A stretch of DNA of 64,000 nucleotides. Source: Bos javanicus (taxonomy: Eukaryota; Chordata; Mammalia; Artiodactyla; Bovidae). The DNA is taken from NCBI RefSeq assembly GCF_032452875.1, contig NC_083868.1:99444537-99508536 (forward strand), given 5' to 3'. Numbering within the stretch: position 1 is the stretch's first letter; every line of letters begins with the position of its first letter. The position numbers and the translations under genes are program-made. This document shows positions 55,036-64,000 of the stretch, piece after piece. Under the pieces are notes generated by a model. That model did no database searches. It was given only the letters and a program-made list of their open reading frames with translations, and was not told the DNA's origin.

Positions 55036-55781
55036 GAACATCATGGTGATTATTCTGTCAGCAAATATGGGTAAGAGTTTAATTTTAGTTTGAGAATAAA
55101 TTCTGATAACGTAGTTGCAATGACATGAGAATAATCTGGAGTAGTTGTTCAGATTAAGGAGTTTGTGGTAGAATGTAAATCAATTCTGTTTCACACATCA
55201 TTAAAGTCTTACCTCAAGGAGAAAAAAGTCAGCTAAACTAAACAGCAAGCTAATTAGTAAAAACTGTGAATAACACAAGGGCAAATATCTTAAATTCTAG
55301 AAGACTCCTTGTATTTTATGATATAAGGAAGCTCACTGTAAACAACTATATATGCTCCATGGTTACCCACGGGCAAAGTTCTGCCAAGAAAGCTTGAGTT
55401 ATGGAATAAACTCAATGCTTTACAATGTAGGAAACCAGATTTGGTCTCAGCTTTTTATAGATCATCAACAAGATACCAATAAGATACTATTTATTTGTCT
55501 ACTATCTGAGATATTTTACATGATATTAGGTTTTCCATGCGAGGAACAAGTGCAACATGTTTTCCAATGGAAGATGAGACCCAAGCCCAAAATGGAAACT
55601 AGAAGCTGAGAACAACAGTTTCCATAGATTGTTAAGGCATGTCTTGTAATTGAACAATTTTCTATGAAGTATGTGATGACCTTGATGAAGCACATCATCT
55701 AAATGAAATTTCCATAGGTTATAGAGATGAAAAATGAGGAATGGAGTGTGTTTGTTTTAGGATATGGGTATATATCTACCA
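55036..55781. other. No recognisable feature
   Basis: An 85-codon frame at 55352-55609 (plus) has a plausible mixed composition but no domain that I recognise. I do not call it a gene. Confidence 0.35.
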
Positions 55782-55790
55782 CATAAGAAA

Positions 55791-55985
55791 CTGTTGTTGT
55801 TTAGTCGCTAAGTCATGTTCAACTCTTTTGCAAGCCCATGGACTGAAGCCCACCATGCTCCTCTGTCCATGGTCTTTCCCAGGCAACAGTATTGGAGTGG
55901 GTTGCCATTTTCTTCTCCAGGGATTAAACCTGCATCTCCTGCACTGGCAGGCAGATTCTTTACCACCAAGCCACCAGGAAAGTCT
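55791..55985 (-). mobile_element. Bov-tA SINE
   Basis: Reverse copy: ctgttgttgtttagtcgcta to ggcagattctttaccaccaa. Perfect TSD cataagaaa at 55782-55790 and 55986-55994. A short deletion removes part of the body. Confidence 0.94.
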
Positions 55986-55994
55986 CATAAGAAA

Positions 55995-56574
55995 TTACTC
56001 TTGTTCTATTCACCTTGGCCTTTGTTCTTTCTTGGTTGGTTCCCCACTGCTTAATTTCTAGAAATATTAAAATAGCATAAAGAATGTGTCATTTAATATT
56101 GGTTACATTTCTTTGCTAAAAAAGAAAAGAAACCTAAACTTTTTTTTGGTATATTAAATTATTTTTCCTCTCTGTCATATATGCCACAATGGTCCCTAAT
56201 GATGATGATGGTGGTGGTAATTGGGGTATTGATGGTACTACTGTAGATGACTATAATTTTAAAATCTAAAATATGTGTCTCTTTTGTTCTTTTCATGGAA
56301 TAGCAAATTTTACATTTGAGTGCACCACTTAACTCTGTCACCAAAAAGTGATGCATTTAGTCTTTTGAGATATCTTGGTATAATGCAACAGCAGCTTTAA
56401 AAATGGCATTTTAGTGGAGAATAGTGCACGTATAGGGTGCTGGATCCCACCTTAATGATCCATATTACATCACGAAAACTGGTGTTTAAAGATTTTGAAG
56501 CGAATCTTAGTTCTATTTTTGTTCAGTCCAAGAGATTAGAGAATAAGAAGATCTATTCCCCCACATTTAATCTT
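55995..56574. other. No recognisable feature
   Basis: Contains a short imperfect gatgatgatggtggtggt repeat near 56198. Nothing else. Confidence 0.35.
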
Positions 56575-56722
56575 GAGTCCCTGGGTTGGGAAGATCCCCT
56601 GGAGAAGAAAGTAGCAACTCATGCCAGTGTTCTTGCCTGGGAAATCCCATGGACAGAGGAGCCTGGTGGGCTACAGTCCACGGGGTCACAAAAGAGTCAG
56701 ACACAACAGAGCAATTGAATGC
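56575..56722 (+). mobile_element. Bov-tA SINE lacking most of its head
   Basis: Begins gagtccctgggttgggaaga and continues through the BovA body to acacaacagagcaattgaa. Confidence 0.88.
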
Positions 56723-56883
56723 ACACACATATACAACACCAACCACATACATGCACCTCTCTCTCTGCTTCCCTGGTCACCCTAATGTGAAATATATCTC
56801 TCCAGATACTGTACTTTTATAAGTTTGAAAGACTTCTGCTATTGAGATTATATATCAGTAGGGAATGGCTTTACATGTATTGG

Positions 56884-57166
56884 GATGCTGCTGCTGCGGC
56901 TTCTAAGTCGCTTCAGTCATGTCCGACTCTGTGCGACCCCATAGATGGCAGCCCACCAGGCTCTCCCGTCCCTGGGATTCTCCAGGCAAGAACACTGGAG
57001 TGGGTTGCCTGTTCCTTCTCCAATGCATAAAAGCAAAAAGTGAAAGTGAAGTTATTCAGTCACATCCTACTCTTAGCGATCCCATAGACTGAAGCCCACC
57101 AGGCTCCTTGGTCCATGGGGTTTTCCAGGTGAAAGTATTGGAGTGGGGTGCTATTGCCTTCTCCAG
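56884..57166 (-). mobile_element. Bov-A2 SINE (dimer)
   Basis: Reverse dimer: tgctgctgctgcggcttcta at the left, linker aaaagtgaaagtgaag near 57040, second monomer ending gccttctccag. The short flanking duplication gtattgg / gtattga is weak. Confidence 0.92.
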
Positions 57167-57369
57167 TATTGAGATAAGAAGGATGAGTTTTAAGTCTAGG
57201 CCCCAGGTGAAAGTAATCTTGCCTTCCAGGCAGCATGTGATCAGCTTTTTACTAGGTCTGTTGTGAAATCCATTGTGAGTGATGAAAATGCATGTTGGGC
57301 TCCTGAAGAATGTCTATAAAATTGGGTCCTTGTAGATCTGTACTGAAAGCTGTGAAGACTGGAGGTGAT

Positions 57370-57625
57370 GCAGCAAAACCATTGGCTTGGGGGTTGTAAG
57401 ACCTGGGATTGAGCCAGCAATCGCACTTACTAGCTGGGTTATATCAAGGAAGTCACTCTAACCTCTCAAGTCTCAGTTTCCTGAGCCATGTAATGGAAAT
57501 AATATTACCTCATGGACAAATTGTGAAGATTACATATGCCATATATGAATAAACGTTTTACACAGTGTGCACAGATACATTGCTTCATAGTAATAGGTAC
57601 TCTCAATTTCTCTCATGAGTTCATT
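57370..57625 (+). repeat. MIR SINE, near complete
   Basis: Forward order: gacctgggattgagccagc, cacttactagctgggttat, cctctcaagtctcagtttcc, attacctcatggacaaattg, then gtaataggtactct. Confidence 0.85.
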
Positions 57626-58479
57626 TTGTACTTTATGCCTAAGGCTGCTGCACCAGTAGTAGCTGTCGATGAGACATGGACTTCCTTGAACTTTGTATAA
57701 TTTTCTAGACTTTTCTTAGCATTTCTAGTCCTTTTGAATCTCTCTTTTGGGTTCCCCCAAAAGACTTTTCAAACTCAGTTTGAATGCCTTCGGATGAATC
57801 TGCCTTTCCTCTACTCAAGCATCTGCTCTTGCTGTGAGCTAGTTGCTTATGTACACAGCTCCAGGCTGCCTGGCTCAGGCATTCCTCAGGCTTCTCCTCT
57901 TGGTCCTGATCTGTACTTGACCTCTGGTATCTCTGGATAATCTAGTCTCCCATCCACTTTCCTACCCAGTATCAGAGTCTAATTTACCTTTCTTTCCAGT
58001 TGATTAGATTATATTCTTCACTTTCTTCTCTTGGAGAAGACGAATAAAGTTGCCCAGTGGGGAAGTTTTTAGGTCTCTACTGAGAGCATGCCTACGGACT
58101 TTCCACACAGACCCACCTCATGGCTACTTCACCCTCACTTCCAGTCTGTTGCAGTTTTCTCTGGGACAGACTACACTGTTGAATCTGGTCTATCAGGCCA
58201 GGGTCTTTCCTTATTTATAGGGATTATTCTTTCAGGAATTCCAATGGGGTTCTCCCTAGTCTAGACTCTCCTGTTCTTCAATAGAAACTAGGTTCAGGTT
58301 GTCTTCTTTAAGTTTTCTGGGCTACATGCAAATCAGATGATGTGGTTAGATACTGGTGGGTATTCCAATAAGCTCCTTAGGCCAAAGTACCAGAACCTCA
58401 CCTAAGACCCCCATTCACTAAAAATAATTTGAGTGAGAAGAATGGACTTGTTTGGCAAGTAAAAAGAATGTCCTCATTC
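57626..58479. other. No recognisable feature
   Basis: Non-repetitive by eye. A 68-codon frame at 57734 has no recognisable homology. Confidence 0.35.
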
Positions 58480-58683
58480 ATGCTCACTCAGTCATGTCCA
58501 ACTTTTTGCTACACTATTGAATGGTAGCCTAACCAGGCTCCTCTGTCCGTGGGATTTCCCAGGCAATAATATTTTAGTAGGTTGCCATTCCCTTCTCCAG
58601 GGGGGTCCTCTTGACCTGGGAATCGAACCTGCATCTCCTGTATTGCAGGAGGATTCTTTACCGCTGAGCCACCAGCGAAGTCC
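58480..58683 (-). mobile_element. Bov-tA SINE
   Basis: Reverse copy: gctcactcagtcatgtccaa to aggattctttaccgctgagc and cgaagtcc. Diverged. Confidence 0.9.
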
Positions 58684-58794
58684 AAACATTACATACGACT
58701 AGCTGGACAGTATCAGAATATATAACTCCTCAAACAAGAAATTCCTGTAATATTAATACAGGTCCTGATAGATTGACTCTGTCATTTAAAAAAA

Positions 58795-58990
58795 AATGTC
58801 ATTGTATTTTTTGTCACCATTAGCAATTTTGTCTTTCAAGTCTGTTTTGTCTGATATTAGTGTTGCCATTCCAGTTCTCTTTTGGTTACTGCTTTCATAT
58901 TACATGTTTTTCTATACTTTTACTTTCTACCTATTTGTGTCTTTGAATCTAAAGTGTGTCTCATATAGACACATATAGTTGGATCATTTA
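58795..58990 (-). mobile_element. L1M ORF2 fragment
   Basis: Reverse L1: ttgtctgatattagtgttgc, ctcttttggttactgctttc, acctatttgtgtctttgaat and the tctcatatagacacatatag stretch. Confidence 0.65.
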
Positions 58991-59833
58991 AAAAATAATT
59001 TATTTGTAATTAATGATAAGGTAGAATAGTAAGACATGGCCAATAAACATTTATTATTCATCCCATTTAAAAAAGCTACTGTCATCTCCAACTTCTGATG
59101 CAGATCCAGCCAATGACAAAATAAAATATTTCAATTCCCAACTAGTAATTTCCTTATTTTCCCATTTAAACACTTGAAATTTTTATTTGATCAGCCAGTC
59201 CAATTGAGGTCTGACTCTCTTGCATCTTTTCCCAAGTAAATGTTTTCTCAATAATTTCATCTGAATCTTTGCATGACAGTGAGGTGAATTCTTCTTTACT
59301 GGTACAGAAGAACTTTAAAAGGAAGCTTTATATCTATTTAGATAGAAATCCACCTGCATATATATAACATATCTTAGAGTGAAAATACAACATTTATTGC
59401 ATATTAACTAAATACTGTTCCCTGCATTAAACTTTGAGTCTGAACTGTAACATCTCTTTCTCACAATACATTAGGAAACATTAGCTATGTAACAAAGATA
59501 TCCCAACAGGGACAGCTGTTGGGATATGGAAAAGGCAGGAAAGGTAAAGACAAGAGAAATTATGTTCATCTTTCAAATTGGAGAAGTGAAAGGCAATGAT
59601 TAAACAATAAACAGAAGTTTGAATTTAGAAAAAGATATCCTAGCATAAACTAATTTTTTATTGACTAATCAAGAGAAATAAAACAGAATTAAAAAGAAAG
59701 AATCTACCATGCAGTTCAGTGTAATTTAATGCACCATTTGAAATTCCTTGTACACAATCCACATTTTCAAAATACTTAACTAATGAGAGCAGGACAATTC
59801 CTTTACATATTTTGAGACACATGCTTTCAAGAT
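58991..59833. other. No recognisable feature
   Basis: AT-rich and non-repetitive by eye. Confidence 0.35.
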
Positions 59834-59846
59834 AAAAAGTACTTGA

Positions 59847-60375
59847 TACATTTGAATCAGTTCTAATGAGGTGGATGAAACTGGAGCCTATTATACAGAG
59901 TGAAGTAAGCCAGAAAGAAAAACACCAATACAGTATACTAATGCATATATATGGAGTTTAGAAAGATGGTAACGATAACCCCGTATGCAAGACAGCAAAA
60001 GAGACACAGATGTATAAAACAGTCTTTTGGACTCTGTGGGAGAGGGAGAGTGTGGGATGATGTGGGAGAATGACATTGAAACATGTATAATATCATATAT
60101 GAAATGAATTGCCAGTCCAGGTTCGATGCATGATACAGGATGCTTGGGGCTGGTGCACCGGGGTGACCCAGAGGGATGGGATGGGAAGGGAGGTGGGAGG
60201 GGGGTTCAGGATGGGGAACACGTGTATACCCATGGCAGATTCATGTTGATGTATGGCAAAACCAATACAATATTGTAAAGTAATTAGCCTCCAATTAAAA
60301 TAAATAAATTTATAATTAAAAAAATAATAAAAAATAAATAAATAAAACATAAAAAAAAGAAAACAAGATTAAAAA
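59847..60375 (+). mobile_element. L1_BT, short 5'-truncated insertion
   Basis: Sense L1_BT 3' end: gttctaatgaggtggatgaa, gaagtaagccagaaagaaaa, the G-rich stretch at 60173, ttgtaaagtaattagcctcc and a long A-rich tail. Perfect 13-bp TSD aaaaagtacttga at 59834-59846 and 60376-60388. About 530 bp. No coding frame. Confidence 0.95.
60173..60204 (+). other. G-quadruplex-type motif in L1_BT 3' UTR
   Basis: G3 or longer tracts at 60173, 60178, 60183, 60188, 60195 and 60199-60204 with loops of 1-4 nt fit the canonical G4 pattern. It lies on the L1 sense strand. Confidence 0.8.
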
Positions 60376-60552
60376 AAAAAGTACTTGAGGCTTATCTCGT
60401 TGAATTTCCCTGAGGAACAGAGGGTGTGGCACTGCACAGAGCAGTGCTTCTAAATTGGTGTTGGTCCCTAAATAATTCCACAGTCTACAACAGGGAAAGA
60501 CCATTGTAGTGAAAAGAGCATTGAGTTCTTTTAGCTGTTATATGTTGTATGT

Positions 60553-60761
60553 GTGTTAGTCGCTCGCTCAGTCATGTCCAACTCTTTGGGACCCCATGGG
60601 CTATAGCCTGCCAGGCTCCTCTGTCCACGGAATTCTCCAGGCAAGAATACTGAAGTGGGTTGCCATTCCCTTCTCCAGGGGATCTTCCTGACCCAGGGAT
60701 CAAACCTGAATCTCCCTCATTGCAGGCAGATTCTTTACCATCTGAGCCACCAGGGAAGCCC
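60553..60761 (-). mobile_element. Bov-tA SINE
   Basis: Reverse copy: gtgttagtcgctcgctcagt to ggcagattctttaccatctg and gggaagccc. Perfect TSD tgttgtatgt at 60543-60552 and 60762-60771. Confidence 0.95.
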
Positions 60762-60874
60762 TGTTGTATGTTACTTCAGAGCAAAGTAGAAACCTTGTTT
60801 GTGTGACTACACTCTTTTTGTGATACTTCAACCAGTCACTGAAGGAGGTCACCCTTTTAGTTATCACAGTGATG

Positions 60875-61041
60875 GATTTATAGAATGTTAGTGTTGGACA
60901 GTTCACTGAAGACCTTGAAACTCAGTTCCACATTTTGCATATGAGTAAACTGGACCCAGATAGATGAAGTGCATCCCTCCAGGTCTCAGAGCTGGTTCTT
61001 GGCAAAACAGGCATTGGAACCCAGTCCTTGAGCCTTTGCTT
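60875..61041 (-). repeat. MIR-like SINE fragment
   Basis: Order tagaatgttagtgttggaca, acattttgcatatgagtaaac, ggtctcagagctggttctt, aggcattggaacccagtcc resembles reverse MIR-type repeats. Confidence 0.5.
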
Positions 61042-61054
61042 AATATCAGTTCCC

Positions 61055-61072
61055 CCCCCCCAAAAAAAAAAA
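61055..61072 (+). repeat. C7A11 run between direct repeats
   Basis: A homopolymer insert flanked by an exact 13-bp repeat aatatcagttccc (61042-61054 and 61073-61085). Confidence 0.9.
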
Positions 61073-61085
61073 AATATCAGTTCCC

Positions 61086-61245
61086 ACCTCTGGTTGTACA
61101 TTATAATCACCTAACAGGCTTAGTAAAAATCGTAACAGCTGAACTTTACAGACCTGATCAAAATCTCTGGGGAATGAAATTAGGGCATTAATAGTTTTGA
61201 AGGTCCAGATAATTCCAGTGTAAAGCCAACGCTGAGAGTCACATT
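61086..61245 (+). mobile_element. MER5A-like hAT-Charlie element
   Basis: Landmarks tgtacattataatcacctaac, gcttagtaaaaatcg, cagacctgatcaaaatctctg and a ccagataattccagtg region follow the MER5A order. Short and non-coding. Confidence 0.65.
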
Positions 61246-61737
61246 TACGCAACTCTTGCAGAGTGAGAATATTTACAAATATTAGCTCATGGATCAAAAT
61301 TTTTTTTCATAAATTATTTTGCTTTGCCTCTGTTAGCATAAATAATGAAGCAGCTATTGCTTTAGGGTGGGAAGATGAAAACCAAGGATAAAAAAATGTG
61401 ATTCACCTTGATTTTCAAGATGAACTTCAGAAAGTATATAGCAAAAATAATAGTTTTGAAAACTTGCCTTTCAATGATAACAACTAGACACTTGAGCAAG
61501 AAAAGAGTTTCTTGAATTTCAAAATAGCCTTAAGTATCAAAAGTTAGATGCTGGTGGACTCAGGCATGGTGTATAAGGAAACTGCAGGAGAGAAAGTTAG
61601 GGATATGTTGAAGTCATTTCCAACCACACAGAAATTAGAATAAAAACAGAAATGATGATCACTTATCTGGGTTGGTGGGTAGAAGTCTCAGACAGAATAG
61701 GAAGCACACAAGAGATACACATCATAGGCTGGTTATC
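61246..61737. other. No recognisable feature
   Basis: Non-repetitive by eye. Confidence 0.35.
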
Positions 61738-62254
61738 TACTCTATTAGGATTCTTCAGAGGAACAAAACTAATAGGGCATGCGTGTGTTTATTTATTTAT
61801 AACATATTTATGTACTTATTATTAAGGAATTGGATCACACAACTATAGAGGCTGGCAAGTCCAAAATCTGCAGAGTAAAATGGCAGCTGGAGACCCAGGG
61901 AACAGCCAATGTTGCAGCTCCAGTCAGACCCCCACCCACTGGTAGAATTTTGGGAGGTGAGGGGGTGGGTGGTTACAGTGGGGGTGAGAGATGGGAGTAG
62001 AGGAAGTGGTCTTTTGTTACATTCAAACCTTCAGCTGATTGGATGAGGCCACCCACAGTATAGCCAGCAATCTGCTTAACTCAAAATACATTGATTTAAA
62101 TATCAATTTCATCCAAAAAATTAAAATTAAAAAATGCTTCACAGAAACATCTAAAATATGTTTGGCCAAATAAAATATCTAGGCACTATGACCCAGTCAA
62201 GTTGACACTGGGTACCATGATCTCATCAAGTTGACACATAAAATTAACCATCAC
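61738..62254 (-). mobile_element. MaLR-like LTR, near complete
   Basis: Left end ctctattaggattcttcaga, then ggaattggatcacacaacta, ctggagacccagggaacagc, ggatgaggccacccacag, and right terminus ttaaccatcaca. Same family as 13638, 33685 and 40577. A roughly 28-bp internal tandem duplication ends each time in caagttgacac (about 62185-62240). Confidence 0.72.
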
Positions 62255-62374
62255 ACTTGATACATGTCCAATTATGCTTAGACCACATCTACCTCCTCTC
62301 TCCTTTCCACTTTGCTCAGTCAAGACTCAAGGGGGAAGAATATCTGCTCCTAGGTGGATTTGAAGGCCCAAATG

Positions 62375-62397
62375 CAAAAAAAAAAAAAAAAAAAAAA
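62375..62397 (+). repeat. A23 homopolymer
   Basis: Pure A run. I could not identify a SINE or LINE body directly upstream of it. Confidence 0.95.
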
Positions 62398-62491
62398 TCC
62401 TGAGTTTGTAGACTGAACAGCCAATATGAGAATCCTGAAATCCCTAAACCTTATCTACTGCTAGAATTACATTTGAAAAATAGGATAGGGT

Positions 62492-62765
62492 AGAGCTTTC
62501 CTGGTGGCTCAGTGGTGAAGAATCTACCTGCCAATGCAGGGGCCATAGGTTCGATCCCTGGTCTGGGATGATCCCACATGCCATGGAGCAACTGCATACG
62601 TATGCCACAACAACTGAGCCTGCATTGCAACTAGTGAAGCCCAAGTGTCTAGAGCCTGTACTCTGTAACAAGAGAAGCCACCACAATAAGAAGCCCACAC
62701 ACCGCAACTAGAGAGTGGCCCCCGCAGCAATAAAGACCCAGTGCAGCCAAAAATAAATAAACGAA
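62492..62765 (+). mobile_element. CHR-type SINE, full length
   Basis: tRNA-Glu-like head (ctggtggctcagtggtgaag, gttcgatccctggtctggg) followed by the CHR body (ccatggagcaactgcatac, agagaagccaccacaataag, gcagcaataaagacccagtg) and an aaataaataaac tail. Confidence 0.88.
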
Positions 62766-62847
62766 TGAAATGGGATGGTGTAGAAGTTACACAGGTGATT
62801 TGAAAAATCTTAGCATAGTCTTGCATATTGTGGCTGCTAAGTAAATG

Positions 62848-64000
62848 TTCAGTTCAGTTCAGTCACTCAGTTCTGTCCGACTCTTTGCAACCCCATGAAT
62901 TGTAGCACGCCAGGCCTCCTGTCCATCACCAACTCCCGGAATTCACTCAAACTCACGTCCATCGAGTCAATGATACCATCCAGCCATCTCATCCTCTGTT
63001 GTCCCCTTCTCCTCCTGCCCCCAATCCCTCCCAGCATCAGAGTCTTTTCCAATGAGTCAGCTCTTCGCATGAGGTGGCCAAAATACTGGAGTTTCAGCTT
63101 TAGCCTCATTCCTTCCAAAGAACACCCAAGACTAATCTCTTTTAGAATGGACTGGTTGGATCTCCTTGCAGTCCAAGGGACTCTCAAGAGTCTTTTCCAA
63201 CACCACACTTCAAAAGCATCAATTCTTCAGCCCTCAGCTTTCTTCACAGTCCAACTCTCATATCCATACATGAGCACTGGAAAAACCATAGCCTTGACTA
63301 GAGGGACCTTAGTTGGCAAAGTAATGTCTCTGCTTTTCAATATGCTATCTAGGTTGATCATAACTTTCCTTCCAAGGAGTAAGCGTCTCTTTTTTTTTTT
63401 TTTTTTTGAGTTTTCTTTTTGTATTTGTATAACTCAATTCTGGTTTAGATGAGAAAATGAGATTTAGCCAATGATTAGAATAGGATTAGCCAATGAATAT
63501 AATGTAATTGCTTACATTACTTTGTGTAATGCAAATAGCAGATGGATCATATTTTATTTTATTTATTTTTTTTCCTTTTTAAAAATTTTTTTATTTTTTT
63601 TTAATTTTATTTTATTTTTAAACTTTACATAATTGTATTAGTTTTGCCAAATTTCATGGCTGCAATCACCATCTACAGTGATTTTGGAGCCCAAAAAAGT
63701 AAAGTCTAACACTGTTTCCCCATCTATTTTCCATGAAGTAATGGGACCAGATGCCATGATCTTCGTTTTCTGAATGTTGAGCTTTAAGCCAACTTTTTCA
63801 CTCTCCTCTTTCACTTTCATCAAGAGGCTCTTTAGTTCCTCTTCACTTTCTGCCATAAGGGTGGTGTCATCTGCATAGTTGAGGTTATTGATATTTCTCC
63901 CGGCAATCTTGATTCCAGCTTGTGCTTCTTCCAGCCCAGCGTTTCTCATGATGTACTCTCCATATAAGTTAAATAAGCAGGGTGACAATATACAGCCTTG
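62848..64000 (-). mobile_element. BovB LINE, runs off the window
   Basis: 3' end (ttcagttcagttcagtcact) at 62848. BovB to 63391, interrupted, then resumes at 63653 (ttcatggctgcaatcaccat). It is still within RT at 64000. YADD intact (plus 63866-63877). Open frames at 62867-63208 (C-terminal) and 63638-63988 (RT palm). Confidence 0.95.
63392..63652 (-). mobile_element. L1 3'-end insertion with possible 3' transduction
   Basis: On the minus strand: about 50 bp of bovine L1 3' UTR end (tttggcaaaactaatacaat), an A-rich stretch with AATAAAATAAA, about 135 bp of sequence unlike L1, then an A19 tail at the left edge. It lies in BovB at ttttaa, a plausible L1 endonuclease target. Confidence 0.7.

Noticed and set aside
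55352..55609. 85-codon frame as a processed pseudogene
   Set aside because: I could not match it to any protein family, and there is no poly(A) tail or TSD around it.

Overview
This window looks like a gene-poor, AT-rich stretch of nuclear DNA from a bovid ruminant (cattle or a close relative). The evidence is the repeat content. It holds many BovB (RTE-type) LINE copies, tRNA-headed Bov-tA SINEs, Bov-A2 dimers with AGC tails, CHR-type cetartiodactyl SINEs and bovine-type L1 3' ends, on a background of older mammalian repeats (MIR, L2, L1M, MLT1/MaLR LTRs, Tigger, MER5A). I see no host protein-coding exon, tRNA, rRNA or CRISPR array that I can support. Every open frame longer than about 180 codons, and nearly every shorter one with recognisable homology, belongs to a retrotransposon.

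Layout. 1-2.4 kb holds a purine-rich tract and a cluster of MIRs with an MLT1 LTR. 2.8-7.3 kb holds an L1M tail, a Bov-A2, a probable ERV LTR, several Bov-tA copies and a deleted Tigger. 7.3-12.4 kb is mostly unassigned. 12.6-15.2 kb is an old minus-strand L1M interrupted by SINEs, a MaLR-like LTR and a Tigger. 15.4-22.1 kb is a BovB-rich block: two truncated plus copies, then a minus/plus/minus mosaic that together spans almost a full-length element. 22-30 kb holds a mariner MITE, L2, BovB and SINEs. 30.5-35.9 kb holds L1M ORF2, a BovB with a long open RT frame, and an MLT1 LTR split by two SINEs. 36-43 kb is sparser. 43.4-51 kb is a deep nest: old L1M, containing a young L1_BT, containing two BovBs, one of which contains an L1 3'-end fragment; another BovB follows. 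51-64 kb holds an interrupted L2, an 81-bp-armed palindromic MITE, Bov-A2 dimers, a short young L1_BT with a perfect target duplication, MER5A, a complete MaLR-like LTR, a CHR SINE and a BovB carrying an L1 insertion with a possible 3' transduction. That last BovB runs off the window end.

The elements do not form a functional pathway. The only biology the window documents is retrotransposition: BovB and L1 supply the enzymes, SINEs are mobilised by them (Bov-tA/Bov-A2 share the BovB 3' end), and all copies here are truncated or broken. I found no undescribed biological system. The most unusual items are structural: the BovB mosaic, the transduction-like L1 insert, the palindromic MITE, a 120-bp direct duplication around a SINE and a template-switch-like palindrome. 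Family names come from recognising consensus features by eye. Most boundaries are good to about 10-30 bp, and better where a target-site duplication (TSD) is quoted.
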